A DNA stretch of 64,000 nucleotides from Undaria pinnatifida (GCA_012845835.1 JABAKD010000006.1:6502318-6566317), one strand, 5' to 3'; positions 20,746 to 32,129 are shown, counted from the stretch's first letter. Made by a program: numbers and translations. Notes: generated by a model not told the origin, from the letters alone.

Positions 20746-22976
20746 TGGTGGCCGGGCTGGCGCTGGTAGTGATCAAGCTACCATGCTGGCGCTTGAAACT
20801 CAAAGATGTTTCAAGATCGAAATCTGCCATTTGTGGGCCAACAGGCAGATCAAGAACAAGAGGGCAAAAACACGAGGGTGATCGAGGTGGGGCTGGCTAT
20901 CACCTCACGTAGACAGCGCAATGCCTACATGCTACGGGCAGATGTACTCTACGGGAGGTGGCCTGATCTACCTACAGCAACATTCCCTGAGGCTAGCTTG
21001 GGGTCTACCGTACTTACGGCAACGTTCCCTGAAATTTGCGCGTGGGGGCTTAGCTAGCTCCACGTCTCGATTGTCACACAAAAGTCGTATACCCTGGTGA
21101 CTGCTATATGGTCCCCTTTGCGGGGGCATTATAACTCGTATCTAGTTAGACGCATTGCTCGTACGTACTACTGCTTGGTAGACCGATCGCATTACGATGA
21201 CTACCATGCTTGTGCTATTTTAGAAGTACTCTATGCTGCCGAGCATTGACCAGGTATACTTTTGTACTGTTGTAGTCCCTACTGCGCATTTATCACGATA
21301 ATTGGCTGTTGTTGCCTATTTCTCAACACTTGCCCCCTCGGACGTCACGTCTGCAAAAAATGCTCATGTCGGAAACAAATGCCTTGTTGCATCCTACCCT
21401 GTGATCACCTCTTAACGCAAAGGTTGTGCAGTTAACTGTTCTTGTAGCTAGTGCCCTCTTTCACTGTTGAGCTTGCCAACTCACTGAATGCATGTTGATG
21501 CATATGTACGCTATTAACGTTGAAACTAGTACTCTGAAATTAAAAATAACAGAGACAACACATTCAGGCCCGTGGGTTGACGGCGGGAATGTAGATGCAG
21601 CCAAGTCCTGATGTATTACAAACAATACATCTCGTTTGAATATCAGCGAGTCTCTGAAATCGCAAAATATATTATTTGAACAGTAGCCAGTCTCTAAAAA
21701 TTACAAACCGTCAGTCGACCGGCATCAATGGCCCGTTTAAAGGTACCAAGTACGTCGCAACGAATGACTCTTTGACGACAAACGCAGGGGTTCGAAGTCT
21801 ACGTGAGTTGTACTGAACTCGAAAAATAATTAAAGGAGCTGTACCAAATAGTCACAAACTCCGCATACACACGAGTGAGCCGTATCTTTCCGTCGCGTCT
21901 CGTTCCGGCCATATATGCGGATGTCATCATTTTATCACGCACCCGAGTCGTATCATAAAGCATCAGCGAATCCCTCCGCAGCCAAGACATCCACCTTAAG
22001 AAGACTCAAACGCACATCATCATCCTTCCGCATACAAGGAAAAAACTCGATTGTCCGTAGACCAGTATCTGAAGCCGACGCATCTCCAACAGGCCCTGCC
22101 CGAAAACAAGAAGTACCTGCTCTGCATGAGGATATATTATGACACCCCATCAACCTTGAATATATTACTGATGATGAGGTCGCCATCAACGCTATTTTTC
22201 ATGTAGATCCTTAGTCGACAGACGTGCCGGCCGTCAATGACAGACTTTCGTGCTCCCAGGTATGACATGTAATTTTATTTATGGTTCGTATAGTATAGCG
22301 CACCTGTCACGGGTGATGATTTCCTGGCGATCTAGTGATCTCAGTGTCCCCAAATCAGCCAGAAACAGCGAGTTTCTTTCCTTCTGAATCGGGGTTTGCT
22401 TGGTGCTTTTGTTAATGAATGACCCCACGTTTCGTTGTACCTCATTTGTTTCTGATGATCTGCTCTCTAACCGCCATCACCCACATACACCGTGCATGAC
22501 GTGGCTCTTCCCACCGTATCATTCGCTGACTCTCTCGTGGATTCAGCACAAAATATCATGGATCCTTCAACAGCCGCGGGCGTTGGTGGGGGGTGTTGGT
22601 TGTCGCCACGACAATCACACTTGTACTCATCAGTATTGCGTGGGTTATTCCAGAGTTCACGCAAAATCAACCGACGGAGGACACCGTATGGAACCGCTTG
22701 AACGACTTCGTTAGGACGCATCCAGGCAACCTTCGACCCGTCGCACCCCGGACTGGCCAACGTTTAGGCTCAAACGGACATGAGGTAGGCGATGCACTCC
22801 ATAGAAATGGAAACTCGATAGTATCCCCTTTTGAGGTGGTCGATGCAGTCTGTAGCAACGAAAACTCGATAGCATCTTATTTGTAGCCCAACAATGTAAA
22901 GGCAAGTGCACTCTATCTATAGACAATTTTTTATCGCCGCCGTGCATCAGCCCGTATTTGAACGCTTGAGCCTCGG
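20746..22976. other. No recognised gene
   Basis: Unique-looking sequence. Small frames exist (20806-21057 plus, 21915-22142 plus, 22467-22760 minus) without recognisable domains. An imperfect 51-bp tandem pair (GATGCACTCC..GAAACTCGATAG) lies at about 22790-22880. Confidence 0.35.
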
Positions 22977-22981
22977 TCACT

Positions 22982-23249
22982 TGTTAAGATACGGCCTCGA
23001 AAGGCCTGAAATTTTCCGAATCGAGATAACTTGGCTGGGATTCGTATAATAAGGTTAGCGTTTTCTATTTAGGATATTCAGGAAATAGAACGGAGGCGCG
23101 TGCCTCCGTTCTCAGAGGTCCTGCGGGGCTCTGGTAGAAATTAATAAAGCAACATCTCTCGTAAGGCTAAGAAAGTGAGTACTCTCCAAGGACCTGCTCC
23201 ATTGGCAGACCTGAGAGGAGACGCTGTGCCCCCGCCCTTGACCCTCACA
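22982..23249 (+). repeat. Left LTR of the compact element
   Basis: TG...CA-bounded repeat, related by eye at roughly 85% to 24207-24473. It contains AAATAGAACGGAGGCGCGTG and GAGGACCTGCTC-like blocks shared by both. Confidence 0.8.
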
Positions 23250-23699
23250 ATATGGCGTCGTCGGCAGGACGGGGATCCAACGCATCGTAGATGAATCACG
23301 AGGCACGTCCGTAGCCAGTTGACCTTCAAGCCGCCACCGCTCCTCGATAGTTCTACATTTTTGGAGGAGGCGTTGAGAGGTTTGAGCCTATGTATTGGTG
23401 TTGTTGTGGTGTTCTGCGAGTCTTGGTCTGGTTTTGGGGCGGTTGTTTCCCTTTTGTTTCGTCCTGCCGAGCCCCCTGGTCAATGTAGGGCCAGGGTTCG
23501 GGTAAAAGCCGCTATCTGAGGCGGTGACTTGTTGATATTCCGTCGATTGTTCAATTTCGCCCTGCCAACGCTCTCCTTAGCCCAAAGCCGGGAGGCGACC
23601 AAGGTACCCTGTTCGCGCGCAACGTGGTGCAGGGATATGTACGGGTCTTTGTGTCATCTTTTATTTTCTTTCAAGTGTTGTATTTGTTCTACTTTCTTT

Positions 23700-24010
23700 T
23701 TTCGGCTAAACACTTCCCCCCCTCGCGGGGTTGTAGGTGATGCCACCTTTTATCCCGGGTGTACGTCGTTCCCTCGTCTAACCCCCCGCCATGCCGATGG
23801 CCCGCGGGAGATTTTAGGTATGACTTCGCCCTTGTATTAGGGCCCGTGTTCCCCTCCATATCGGCGAGGGCTTCCCTCGCCATAAAATCGTTTTCTGTTG
23901 TTTGTTTGCGGTAGAGCCTTCTATGCTTCCCCCCCGCCACACCGGCGGTATGCGGCAGGTTCTAGAACCCCCCCTGCCACACCGGCGATACGCGGCAGGG
24001 TTTTGATTGG
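23700..24010. repeat. Hairpin-rich interior of the compact LTR element
   Basis: Contains GGCGAGGGCTTCCCTCGCC (8-bp stem, 3-base loop, near 23862) and two tandem hairpins of the form GCCACACCGGCG..ACGCGGCAGG at about 23936 and 23972. These may be packaging or dimerisation structures of the RNA, or an old internal repeat. Overlapping short minus-strand frames have no known domain. Confidence 0.55.
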
Positions 24011-24206
24011 TAGTATGCCTTGTTTTAGGGTCTGCGCTTCCAACAACTGCTTTTCTTCGCGTGTTCCTGGCGCCATAGCCAGGCCGTTAGAGGCGTGGGG
24101 GTGGGTTTTAAGAAGCCGCATCCACGACTCACGGTCTAGTTCGTAAAACCGGAGTTTCCCCGAATCTCCCATACTTTTGCATATGCAGCTCATCAGGGTG
24201 GGCTAG

Positions 24207-24473
24207 TGTTAAGATACGGCCCCGAAAGGCCAGTAATTATCCAAATTGAGATAACTTGGCCGGGATTCGTATCTTCAGGTTGGAGTTTTCTATTCGGAAT
24301 AGTCAGGAAATAGAACGGAGGCGCGTGTCTCCGCTCAGAGGTCATGCGGGGCTTTGGTGGAAACTAATAAAGCTACGGCTCTTCTAAGGCTAAAAAAGTG
24401 TGCACTCTCCGAGGACCTGCTCAATTGGCAGACCTGCGGGGGACACTTTTTGTCCCCGCCCTACACCCTCACA
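24207..24473 (+). repeat. Right LTR of the compact element
   Basis: Partner of 22982-23249, followed immediately by the CACT duplication. An AATAAAGC string in both LTRs could serve as a polyadenylation signal. Confidence 0.8.
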
Positions 24474-24898
24474 CACTTATCCCCAGGGTGTTAGCGATAA
24501 CAAAAGTTTCACACCCTGTACAACTACAACTAACAACTACAACAAAAAGTTGTGCTTAGTGATCCAGGCCAGTAGTTGGTCGGTAGACAATTAGTTGCGC
24601 AGGAATTCAAGCCAGTAGTTTTTTGTAGACATTTACGTGCGCAGGATTTCAAACAAGTAGTTGCCTGCAGACAACTAGTTGCGCAGGATCTTGAGACAGT
24701 AGTTGTCTGCAGACAACTAGTTGAGTTGAGAGACGAGCGGAGATGGTTATGGTTCCGAGTTTCAAAGGACCGTTGAATTTGACCTCTTCAGCCTAGAATA
24801 GTTGAAACCAATCGCCAAGATCCAGTGGTGCAAACGAGACCACCGCCGCACATCACACGCGTACGGGCAACACACGTGGACTGTTGTCAACTGTCAAC

Positions 24899-25048
24899 AT
24901 GTCAACTGTTGCCCAAGCAAACGGTGATGGTCCGCCACCTGAGGAAGGAGATGGCGGGTCTTGTTCAGCAGCAGCAGCAGCAGCAGTGATTGTGGAAACG
25001 GGGGGGCATGGCGCGCTGAATGGCGGCCACACCGTCTGCGAGAAGTAG
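24899..25048 (+). CDS. Coding-like fragment inside the 42-bp-repeat element
   Basis: An ATG-started 49-codon frame reading MSTVAQANGDGPPPEEGDGG, then six or more Ala encoded by GCA repeats, then VIVETGGHGALNGG. It looks like the flexible N-terminus of a real protein. Together with the ATG frame at 25302 it may be a host-gene fragment captured by the element. Function unknown. Confidence 0.25.
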   Translation: MSTVAQANGDGPPPEEGDGGSCSAAAAAAVIVETGGHGALNGGHTVCEK

Positions 25049-25301
25049 TGCATAGAAACTTGTTGGGTGGTTGTTTTAGGTGGATCTTCAAATTGTGCAC
25101 AGCAGTCTCTTGTAATGTGCGTAATGACGGGGACGGCGGCAGTGGGGCTGGTGTTGGAGTTTGTTGCGGTGTGTTTTGTTTTGTGTTCTGGGTGGCTTCA
25201 ATCCGCGACAAAAAAATATATAGAGAGGCAACAGTGGAGAGGCAAAAACATTGGTGGTGGGCAATTTCAATTTCAAATTCTCTTTTTTTACATTCGCCAC
25301 G

Positions 25302-25412
25302 ATGAAGGTGGATGCATTTGAGTCGGTACTGTCCCGTAGTCAATCTCTCCCATCGCATGACATATGGCTTATGGTTACAGGCTCCTTCCGATCCCTCGCC
25401 CCCACTCTATGA
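25302..25412 (+). CDS. Short frame with an F-box-like segment
   Basis: A 36-codon ATG frame containing LPSHDIWLMVTGSFRSLAP. The pattern LPxDIWxxVxxFxxxLxP is reminiscent of the start of an F-box-like domain. It is too short to prove the fold. It ends with TGA at 25410-25412 shortly before the second minisatellite block. Likely a captured or decayed gene fragment. Confidence 0.25.
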   Translation: MKVDAFESVLSRSQSLPSHDIWLMVTGSFRSLAPTL

Positions 25413-25439
25413 AGCACCTATTAGGAAAGTAGTTGCCAA

Positions 25440-25830
25440 AATAACCACAACTAATTGTTTCGCAGGCCTATAAAACAGTAATTGTCCGTAGACAAGTAGT
25501 CGTGCAGGAATTCAAACGAGTAGTTGGCTGCAGGCAAATAGTTGTGCAGAATGTCAAGCCAGTAGCTGTCTGCAGACAACTAGTTGCGCGGGATCTCAAG
25601 ACAGTAGTTGTCTGCAGACAACTAGTTGCGCAGGAATTCAAACAAGTATTTGCCTGCAGACGACTAGTTGCGCAGGATCTCAAGCCAGTAGTTGCCTGCA
25701 GACAACTAGTTGCGCAGGATCCTAAGCCAGTAGTTGTCCGTAGACAACTAGTTGCGCAGGATCTCAAGCCAGTAGTTGCCCACAGACAACTAACTACAGT
25801 TGCGCAGGATTTCAAATAAGTAGATGCCTG
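25440..25830 (+). repeat. 42-bp minisatellite, main block
   Basis: Units begin TAGT(T/C)G(C/T)GC(A/G)GG at 25497, 25539, 25581, 25623, 25665, 25707 and 25749, an exact 42-bp period. Because 42 is divisible by three, both strands stay open, giving a 14-residue periodic frame (VAQDLKPVVVCRQL on plus). Such frames are probably a by-product of the period. Confidence 0.85.
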
Positions 25831-25876
25831 GCAGGTAACTACCAACTACTGTAGTTGTAGAGGGTGTAAAAAGTTT

Positions 25877-26395
25877 GATAAATTTATTGGGATAGAAATA
25901 CCTTGCGATTTATGACTTTGATGGATCTTCCTATCATAAGACTACTGTTGCTAAGAAACATTAGATATGGTGAGTTTCCGGATTTTGCCTTGGGTGGGTT
26001 TGAGTCAGGTTGCCCAGCCGACGGAGAGACACTAATGACTGGTCGAAGCCTTCAGATGAAATACAAGTAGGCAAAGCTGGCAGTCTGCGTCGAGATTCCG
26101 TCGCAGCTGCAGATAGATAGCCAAGCATCCAGTCGTTCGTGGTGTTACATAACCAACAATCACCCTATAGCATCATGCGCAACACGGGGGCCTACGGCAT
26201 CAACACCAGCGCACGCTTAGCACACGGCACCTCGTCGACAGCAATACAGCCCCATGGCCACGCAGTCAAAAAGAAAGCCAACCCCCAAGCTTGTCTGCCC
26301 AACATAGCAGGTATTCTGAGGAATGCGGTAGAAATCGTGGGGTTGCAAATACAAAAGCGTGCCGCTGTGTCTGTTATCATGTTCACCGACACGAT
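25877..26395. other. No recognised gene
   Basis: Mostly unique sequence. The 26160-26290 part shows weak similarity to the 6365-6620 / 11163-11440 inverted-duplicate family (CCACGCAGTCAAAAAG). Confidence 0.3.
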
Positions 26396-27890
26396 GTGTG
26401 AGTTGTGTGTGTTCTTCCATCAAACTGGTATTTCCACCCATATTCACCGAGCACAACCAGCGTTGGTGATGATGCCTCCTAGAGATACAAACTTTGTAGT
26501 CGCAAGCTGCGAGACATAGTTACACATTGAAACTACAGCAAGCAAGGTGCTTTGAACATGCAATGTCAACCGCAAGTGACACGAAGGATAGACATATGTA
26601 AATCCAGTACACGACACTATTTTCAGGAAGATAATATAATGAAAAAAACACAAATAAATGTAAAACTACAATTGAAAACAGAGGGAAGCAAGAAGACACG
26701 ATAAAAATGGAACTAAAGCAAAGAAGCCAGCAACTAGTTCAACTTGAATCGCCTGGAGTAGCCCCAGCCTCGATCAAAATCCCACCCTGTTTTTCCCTCA
26801 AGGCAATGTGCTTCTCGCTATGTTCTAGTGTGCTCTCGTGTGCTTAGATGGATTGCCGAGAATCATCTCTTCAGCACATCGTATGATATTTTTTGGATGA
26901 GATATGTTGTCTTGGGCAGAAAACAAGCAACGACGTCAAAAGGTTGAATGCATGGAGATCTTCCCTTCGCAGATATAGCATCTGACTTCCACAACGGATG
27001 GTACATAAGGGAAGTGTGTGTTTGTGTGGGTTATGCACAGTGTGTCTTCTACATTGAACTGGTATTTTCACATTTCTACATCCAGCACAGCCAGTGTCAA
27101 TGCCGATGCTTCCCAGAGGGAGATGAGCTGCACATTGTGTGTTTTCTTCACATTGAGCTGGTGTTTTCACCTATCGACATCCAGCACAGCCAGTCTCCAT
27201 GCCGATGGCTTCAAGAAAAAACGGGCTCCCTGTGGTCGCGAAAAACTACCCGACAGAGATAACTCGATGAAGATATACGGCAAGGTTACTTGACCATGCA
27301 ATGCTAACCAAACGGAACACGAGCGGTAAACGCTTGCAAGTCAGCATGTGTTTGTACACAAAAAATAGAAGAATGAGAAGAATTAACAAAAAAAGGGAGA
27401 ACACGATTGGAAAAAAATAGGCAAACAGGACGTCAAGCGAAAAACGTATACAAGGCGAAACAGAAAGCCAGCAACTATTAAATGCAACGAAGAAAATAAT
27501 TTATACCACCCAACCTTCGTTGGGGACAGCAACCATACTGAATTCCGAATGCACCTGCTGTAGAGCAGGAGCATTGCGGCATGGTTTATCAGCTGTGCAC
27601 TGAGTTTGGCGACAGTGGTGTGCCCATGCATCATCATCGCCCCCGCACCCATTACAGAAACGAACCTAAAAATTATTAAGCAAGCGAAATATCACGGCAA
27701 CGAAGTCGATGGCACCACCCAACCGGCGTCGGGGCAGCGGCTAAACTGGGTTCTAAATGCATTCCTAGGAGGTTAAAAGTACATTACTAGACCGATATTT
27801 CCACCCAACTACATCCAGCACAGCCAGTGTCCGTGCTGATGCCTCCTCATATAGAAATGAGCTCTGTGGTCACAAACAACAAGAATACAA
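26396..27890 (+). repeat. Diverged rep-B-like repeats
   Basis: Old relatives of rep-B recur near 26400-26575, 27028-27130, 27140-27310 and 27786-27890. Each carries a phrase like TTCACAT.GA.CTGGT..TTTC, ACATCCAGCACAGCCAGTGT and TGTGGTC.CAA. Two of them are followed by a similar A-rich piece ending AAGCCAGCAACTA (26724 and 27462), implying a longer ancestral unit. Confidence 0.55.
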
Positions 27891-28975
27891 ATATGTATGC
27901 AATATACATAGTCTATACAAAACGCACACATTGCAAATACATTAAGTAACGTGATCTGCCCGTAAAATGCCAAAAGTAATTCCCACGAAGAGAACGGAAG
28001 CAACCTGGCACAACCCAAAGAAGGCTCTTCTTACAGCGGGTCCCCCACTGTTGTACGACCTGGATCGTGAATACTCTACGTGAAACTGATATTATATTTC
28101 CACCAATACTTCAGTAGTGGATGTGCCTTAGGATCTTCCCCAACCCTTGATTTACATATGGATGATTGACATCCATAAGAACCAAGAAACAAATATCGTA
28201 CCGTATGATATGCTCTGTCTGGCGGAAGCGATTTGATTATTTACTATTTCGGCATTTCCGTGAGAAATGATTTAGAACGGTAAGTATCACATGATCGTTG
28301 TTGTTTTGGTAGACGGCGTGCAGACGCGGACGTAGTACTCATATTACACGTAAAGAGTAAGTTAATTTTTCTCAGCGGTTTCATCAAGAAACGGAAACAC
28401 TCCTTCACAATAAAAAAGAAGAAGAAAAAAAACATGCTTTACACGACGCTGCATTTTTCCTAAAATCAAATCGTAATAGCTGTTTGAAGCTTCCCCACGG
28501 CACCGCTCCTTCTGCAGCGTAGGTTTATCCGATTCGGTTGGAAGCAAGTACCTCGCACTTTCGGCCTCACGCAGCCCGGTCGTCCACCGTGCACAGTAGA
28601 CGGAAAGGCTCGAGACGCTCTCGTTTCCCGACTACATGCGAGCGTGTAAAAGTCAACATTGTTTTCTTGTAGAATTTGTGCTGTGCATCACGCGTAGAAT
28701 GCGACGAGTCGATCGTTCGACACTCGTCACTGTATCGCCCACCCCTCGATGCACACACATCGGCGGAGCACGAGACCGGCCGCCTCATCCTATATCGTAG
28801 GTCCTACATTCTTGCGGCAATGGACTGTCAAAGCCACGGAGGCGGCGGCATCTTCCATCTCGGCCGCACGAGAAGAGAGAATTCGCGTCGAAAATAGAAC
28901 ATTTGTGCTGTCACGAGCGAGCACATATAGACTATATATATTCCTCATTATCTTTGTAGAGCCGGCTATGACGCT
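27891..28975. other. No recognised gene
   Basis: Short frames on both strands only, with no domains or clear repeats. Confidence 0.3.
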
Positions 28976-28979
28976 GTTG

Positions 28980-29566
28980 TTGCAATTCCCACCCCCCCCG
29001 CCGCCCCAAACGCCCCCTCCTTCCCCACCACCCGCACCATCGCCTAGACTTAGCACCACGTGTATAGCCAACCTCTACATCTATGCGACCTAAAGCCCCC
29101 CCCCCCCCCCCCCGCCCCCTCCCCGCCACACCCCCCCCCCCCCCTCCCCCTTAAGAAGGATTTATAGTAAATTGAGCTGCCCCACCTGCCCCCCCCCCCC
29201 CTCCCCCCCTCCCGCCCCCTTTTATGATAAAAATCAGGCCTTCACGTCCTTAAAAACTCCGCCCTCCCCTCGCCGGTTATTCGACTTCCAGTATTCACTT
29301 GATAAACTGATGCGTTTCCCTCCACAGCTGTCATATTTTGTCCCCCTTAAAAACGGGTTTTATAGTTTCCGCGCACAGCCTGCCCAACATCTCCCTGTTG
29401 ACGCTGATAGCTACACTGTAGTTGCAAGGGGAGTCGCCGACCTATATCCTTAATGAGGACACACAACCCGTAATGCGCGCGATCGGAGTATCACACACAG
29501 CTTGCAAAGATGACTTTCGACAAAATATTCGATCTCACAGCTGAAGTGTATTTTAATTTTTATAAT
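28980..29566 (+). repeat. rep-A, long copy
   Basis: Contains all modules in order: the CGCCTAGACTTAGCACC start, several C runs (29097-29115, 29130-29147, 29191-29207), CTCGCCGGTTATTCGACTT, the conserved body, and the GATCTCACAGCTG end with AT tail. A different inverted-repeat element begins directly at its tail. Confidence 0.75.
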
Positions 29567-30725
29567 AGAGTGTTTGCGAAAATACGTTTCTAAAAATTTA
29601 CTTGCCTTCCGCTAAAAAAAGTAAATTGCCTTCCCACCGAGTTTTTGGTGTGTTTGCGCTAGCGATAAACAAAATCCTGCAGGCGACGCCTCCGAAATTT
29701 AGAAGGGAAACGGGGATGTGCGCGATTGTAATATACGTACGAGTACACCAGCAGCAGTGCGAGTTACTGCTCTATAGTACTATACGATACGAGTACTCGT
29801 TGTACGTACTCCAGTCTCGAGCCTCTCGTTTCAGGTGCAGCAGTACCTGGAACACGGTACATGCAAGCACCCAACAGACTACAAATTAGAGGTATGGCGG
29901 TCTGTCTCGCGCGTAAAAACTCCGTGTGAGCAGGGACTACCTCATTACACGTGCTACAAGCAGAGCAACGCCTTCCTTACGCGACGGAAGGGAAGGCGAA
30001 GCGCAGTTTCCCCATGGAACGTGGACCTGTTATTGCGAAGCACCACCCTGCGAAGAATCTGCACGCAGCGGTTTAGGGCAGAGGAGTTTCCGCTCCTCTG
30101 CCCTAAACCAAAAGTCATGCCACGCTTCAGTCGCGGTGATGTTGGAGAAGCGCGGTGGCTGCTGTCGCACAGATGGACCGATACGAGTCCTATCTTGCCA
30201 GATGCGGCACACGATAGCCGCAATCAAGGCGCGTGGTGTCGCTCTCTGCGTTGAGGCTCCTCTCCGCGTGCGTGCGTTCGACTCCGCCAGCTGCGAGAAG
30301 TTCACCACAGCTTGCAGCAAGCGCTGAACCCTTGGTCACGGACGCAGAGGGCAGCAACAGACGGTTCATCACCGGCCTGCTGCATATCTCTGATGTTACG
30401 CCTGTGCGTCGTGCTCAGGGTACTACCCTCTCCATTCTCCGTGCGTTCGTTGCTTGTACTGCTGCTGTGCAAACAGCGGTGCTTGTCCTGTTTGTCCCGT
30501 GGTTGGGGCGCTATAGACCCTTGCAGAGGCGTTCTGCCTCGGACAAATGCTCGGTGTATTGTAGGCCAATGAAACAGAGAGACAAAATTTACCGTAACTT
30601 TTGATCAAAACCTACCTTCGACAAAGTACATTTTTGCCTTTTTTTCAAAAATTTACCGCAAATATTGCCTTCGGGACAATTTTTGAAAAAGTAAATTTCT
30701 AAAAACGTACTTTCGCAAACACTCT
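29567..30725. mobile_element. DNA element with about 37-bp terminal inverted repeats
   Basis: The left end AGAGTGTTTGCGAAAATACG... matches the reverse complement of the right end at about 34 of the first 37 positions. AAT occurs just outside both ends (29564-29566 and 30726-30728), a candidate 3-bp target duplication. The TGTTTGC-type terminus and 3-bp duplication recall PIF/Harbinger MITEs. Interior frames (for example 29926-30327) show no transposase, so it is probably non-autonomous. It inserted into the AT tail of a rep-A copy. Confidence 0.7.
30070..30109. repeat. Perfect 17-bp hairpin
   Basis: GGTTTAGGGCAGAGGAG and its exact reverse complement are separated by six bases (TTTCCG). It is the strongest small hairpin seen in the window and includes one TTTAGGG heptamer. 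It lies inside the 29567-30725 element. Confidence 0.85.
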
Positions 30726-30728
30726 AAT

Positions 30729-31343
30729 ATATGTCATTTTCCTGCACTCTTGCCCCTTGACAGGCAAATGTCTTGGACCCCCTGTTTTTTTTTCTGATCA
30801 ACAAGGTGTGTGTACAGAGAAAATCAGACAGGTTTACTCAGGTTTCTTTCTGCAGTGGTAGTACAACAGTAAGTTAGTACTAGCTTTACTGCTGTATTGC
30901 ATCATGATAGCATCGAATACATACAGAGCACCTGGTAGCATGTCATATTACTGTAGTGCATGACGGAACCTCAACCAATATTGATCAGAGCAGGGAAACC
31001 GTGTTAACAAATATATATATATGGATTGTGCGCACAATACATACAAACGAGTGGCATACAGGGACTATCAAGTGTGTGGTCATTTCTTATTCTTCTGTCA
31101 GTACGTGCATTGAACAGGGTTCGAGAAGGCAAAGTATATTTGTACAATCTATCCGCCTTCTTACTCATATCATCCCATTAATTAACCTCGCACTTCTCGA
31201 TCGTGCTCCTTCCCAGTAGTAACTCAGATCGGGGGTCACATAGCGGGCCCTTCTTCCCTTTACGGTTCAGGCCTTAATTTTCATTGCGACAAAAGTTCAG
31301 TATTTTCTTCATTATTAGTCGACTCCGGCCAAATACTATCCTT
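30729..31343. other. No recognised gene
   Basis: AT-rich stretch with short frames only. A piece near 31205-31260 resembles 4390-4460 (CAGATCGGGGGTCACATAGC). Confidence 0.3.
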
Positions 31344-32129
31344 GCCATTTCTTACACGGTCGGGTTCCGCCAGTCGAAAACGGCCATTTTCGACTGGACA
31401 TTTTTCGACTGAATTCTTGTTGTCCTTCTTCTTATCGTCAGTCGAGTCGATTTTATAGTTCTTGTGCTCTTTCTAGAGGCGGTTGGTGCGAGGGAGTACT
31501 GCTGCACGGCAGTCGAAATCGGTTGGCAGCTCTGTGTTTCGCGCTTTCTCCGCGAGCAACGAACGGCTCGACGAACCCTCGTCTCAGCGGATTGGTGGCT
31601 TTGGGTTCAGCCGCAAGCCGCCAAAGCTACTTTCGTGGGGTTGCACTCAGCCGAGAGCCGCCATAACTACTGCAGGCGCAGCCATTGTCGGCAGCATGGG
31701 ATCGATACCGCGCGCTGCTGCCGTCGTGTGATACACGCTGCTGGCGAGCAGAACTAGGAATGCGCCACGCTAACTTGCTGCGAGAAGCAACAAATAGCAG
31801 TGATAACCAAGCCAGCGTCAGCATTTGGATGATACTGCTGTGTGGTATCTGGTATGGGTGTGTGGACGTATGAGTGTGTGTTTGGTGGTGGGATGAGCGA
31901 TGCGATCGGTTCGAGAAACGTGCAAAACGTTTTCGACTTGAGTTTTTCGACTGGAGGATCCAGTCGAAAAAGCCGAGTTTTTCGACTGACTGGATCCGGC
32001 AGTCGGAATTCTCAGTGGAAAAAAGTTGAGTCGGAAAAGCCCTTTTTCGACTGTGTAAGAAAGCCCGATTTGGGCTTCAGTCGAAAAAGGGCGTTTTCGA
32101 CTGACAAATCCGACTGTATAAGAAATGGC
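31344..32129. mobile_element. Fold-back element with CAGTCGAAAA/TTTTCGACTG motifs
   Basis: The ends are inverted: GCCATTTCTTACACGGTCGG on the left and the reverse complement of the right end, GCCATTTCTTATACAGTCGG. The arms are packed with CAGTCGAAAA and TTTTCGACTG decamers: three on the left (31371-31413) and about seven on the right (31936-32105). The central 500 bp is unrelated and has no known domain. The design resembles fold-back or subterminal-repeat DNA transposons. No target duplication was identified. Confidence 0.6.

Larger units (their letters stand above)
22982..24473 (+). mobile_element. Compact LTR retroelement, non-autonomous (TRIM/LARD-like)
   Basis: Two direct repeats of about 268 bp, both starting TGTTAAGATACGG and ending CCCTCACA, enclose about 960 bp. 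CACT occurs directly before the left repeat (22978-22981) and directly after the right one (24474-24477), a 4-bp target duplication. Just after the left LTR lies TATGGCGTCGTCGGCAGGAC, resembling a TGG-type primer binding site. A purine-rich AGGGTGGGCTAG precedes the right LTR. No gag or pol domain is visible inside, so mobility would need help from an autonomous element. The interior contains strong hairpins. Confidence 0.8.
24501..25876 (+). mobile_element. Inverted-repeat element with 42-bp minisatellites
   Basis: Its ends are an imperfect inverted repeat: ACACCCTGTACAACTACAA (24511-24529) against the reverse complement of 25850-25867 (ACACCCTCTACAACTACA). Inside each end lies a block of the same 42-bp unit (TAGTTGCGCAGGATCTCAAG.. 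ending CTGCAGACAAC): about four units at 24563-24730 and about nine at 25440-25830, in the same orientation. The central 700 bp holds an AGC run and two short coding-like pieces. No transposase is present. Subterminal repeat blocks suit a non-autonomous DNA transposon, but the superfamily and target duplication are unknown. Confidence 0.6.

Noticed and set aside
24894-25358. 154-codon minus ORF in the 42-bp-repeat element
   Set aside because: Low-complexity Leu and Pro runs arise from AGC repeats; the plus-strand frames look more protein-like.
25440-25830. 42-bp repeats as a CRISPR array
   Set aside because: Units are contiguous and similar throughout, with no repeat-spacer alternation, and the context is eukaryotic.
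25502-25845. 14-residue repeat proteins on both strands of the minisatellite
   Set aside because: A 42-bp period keeps frames open automatically; no start context or domain supports translation.
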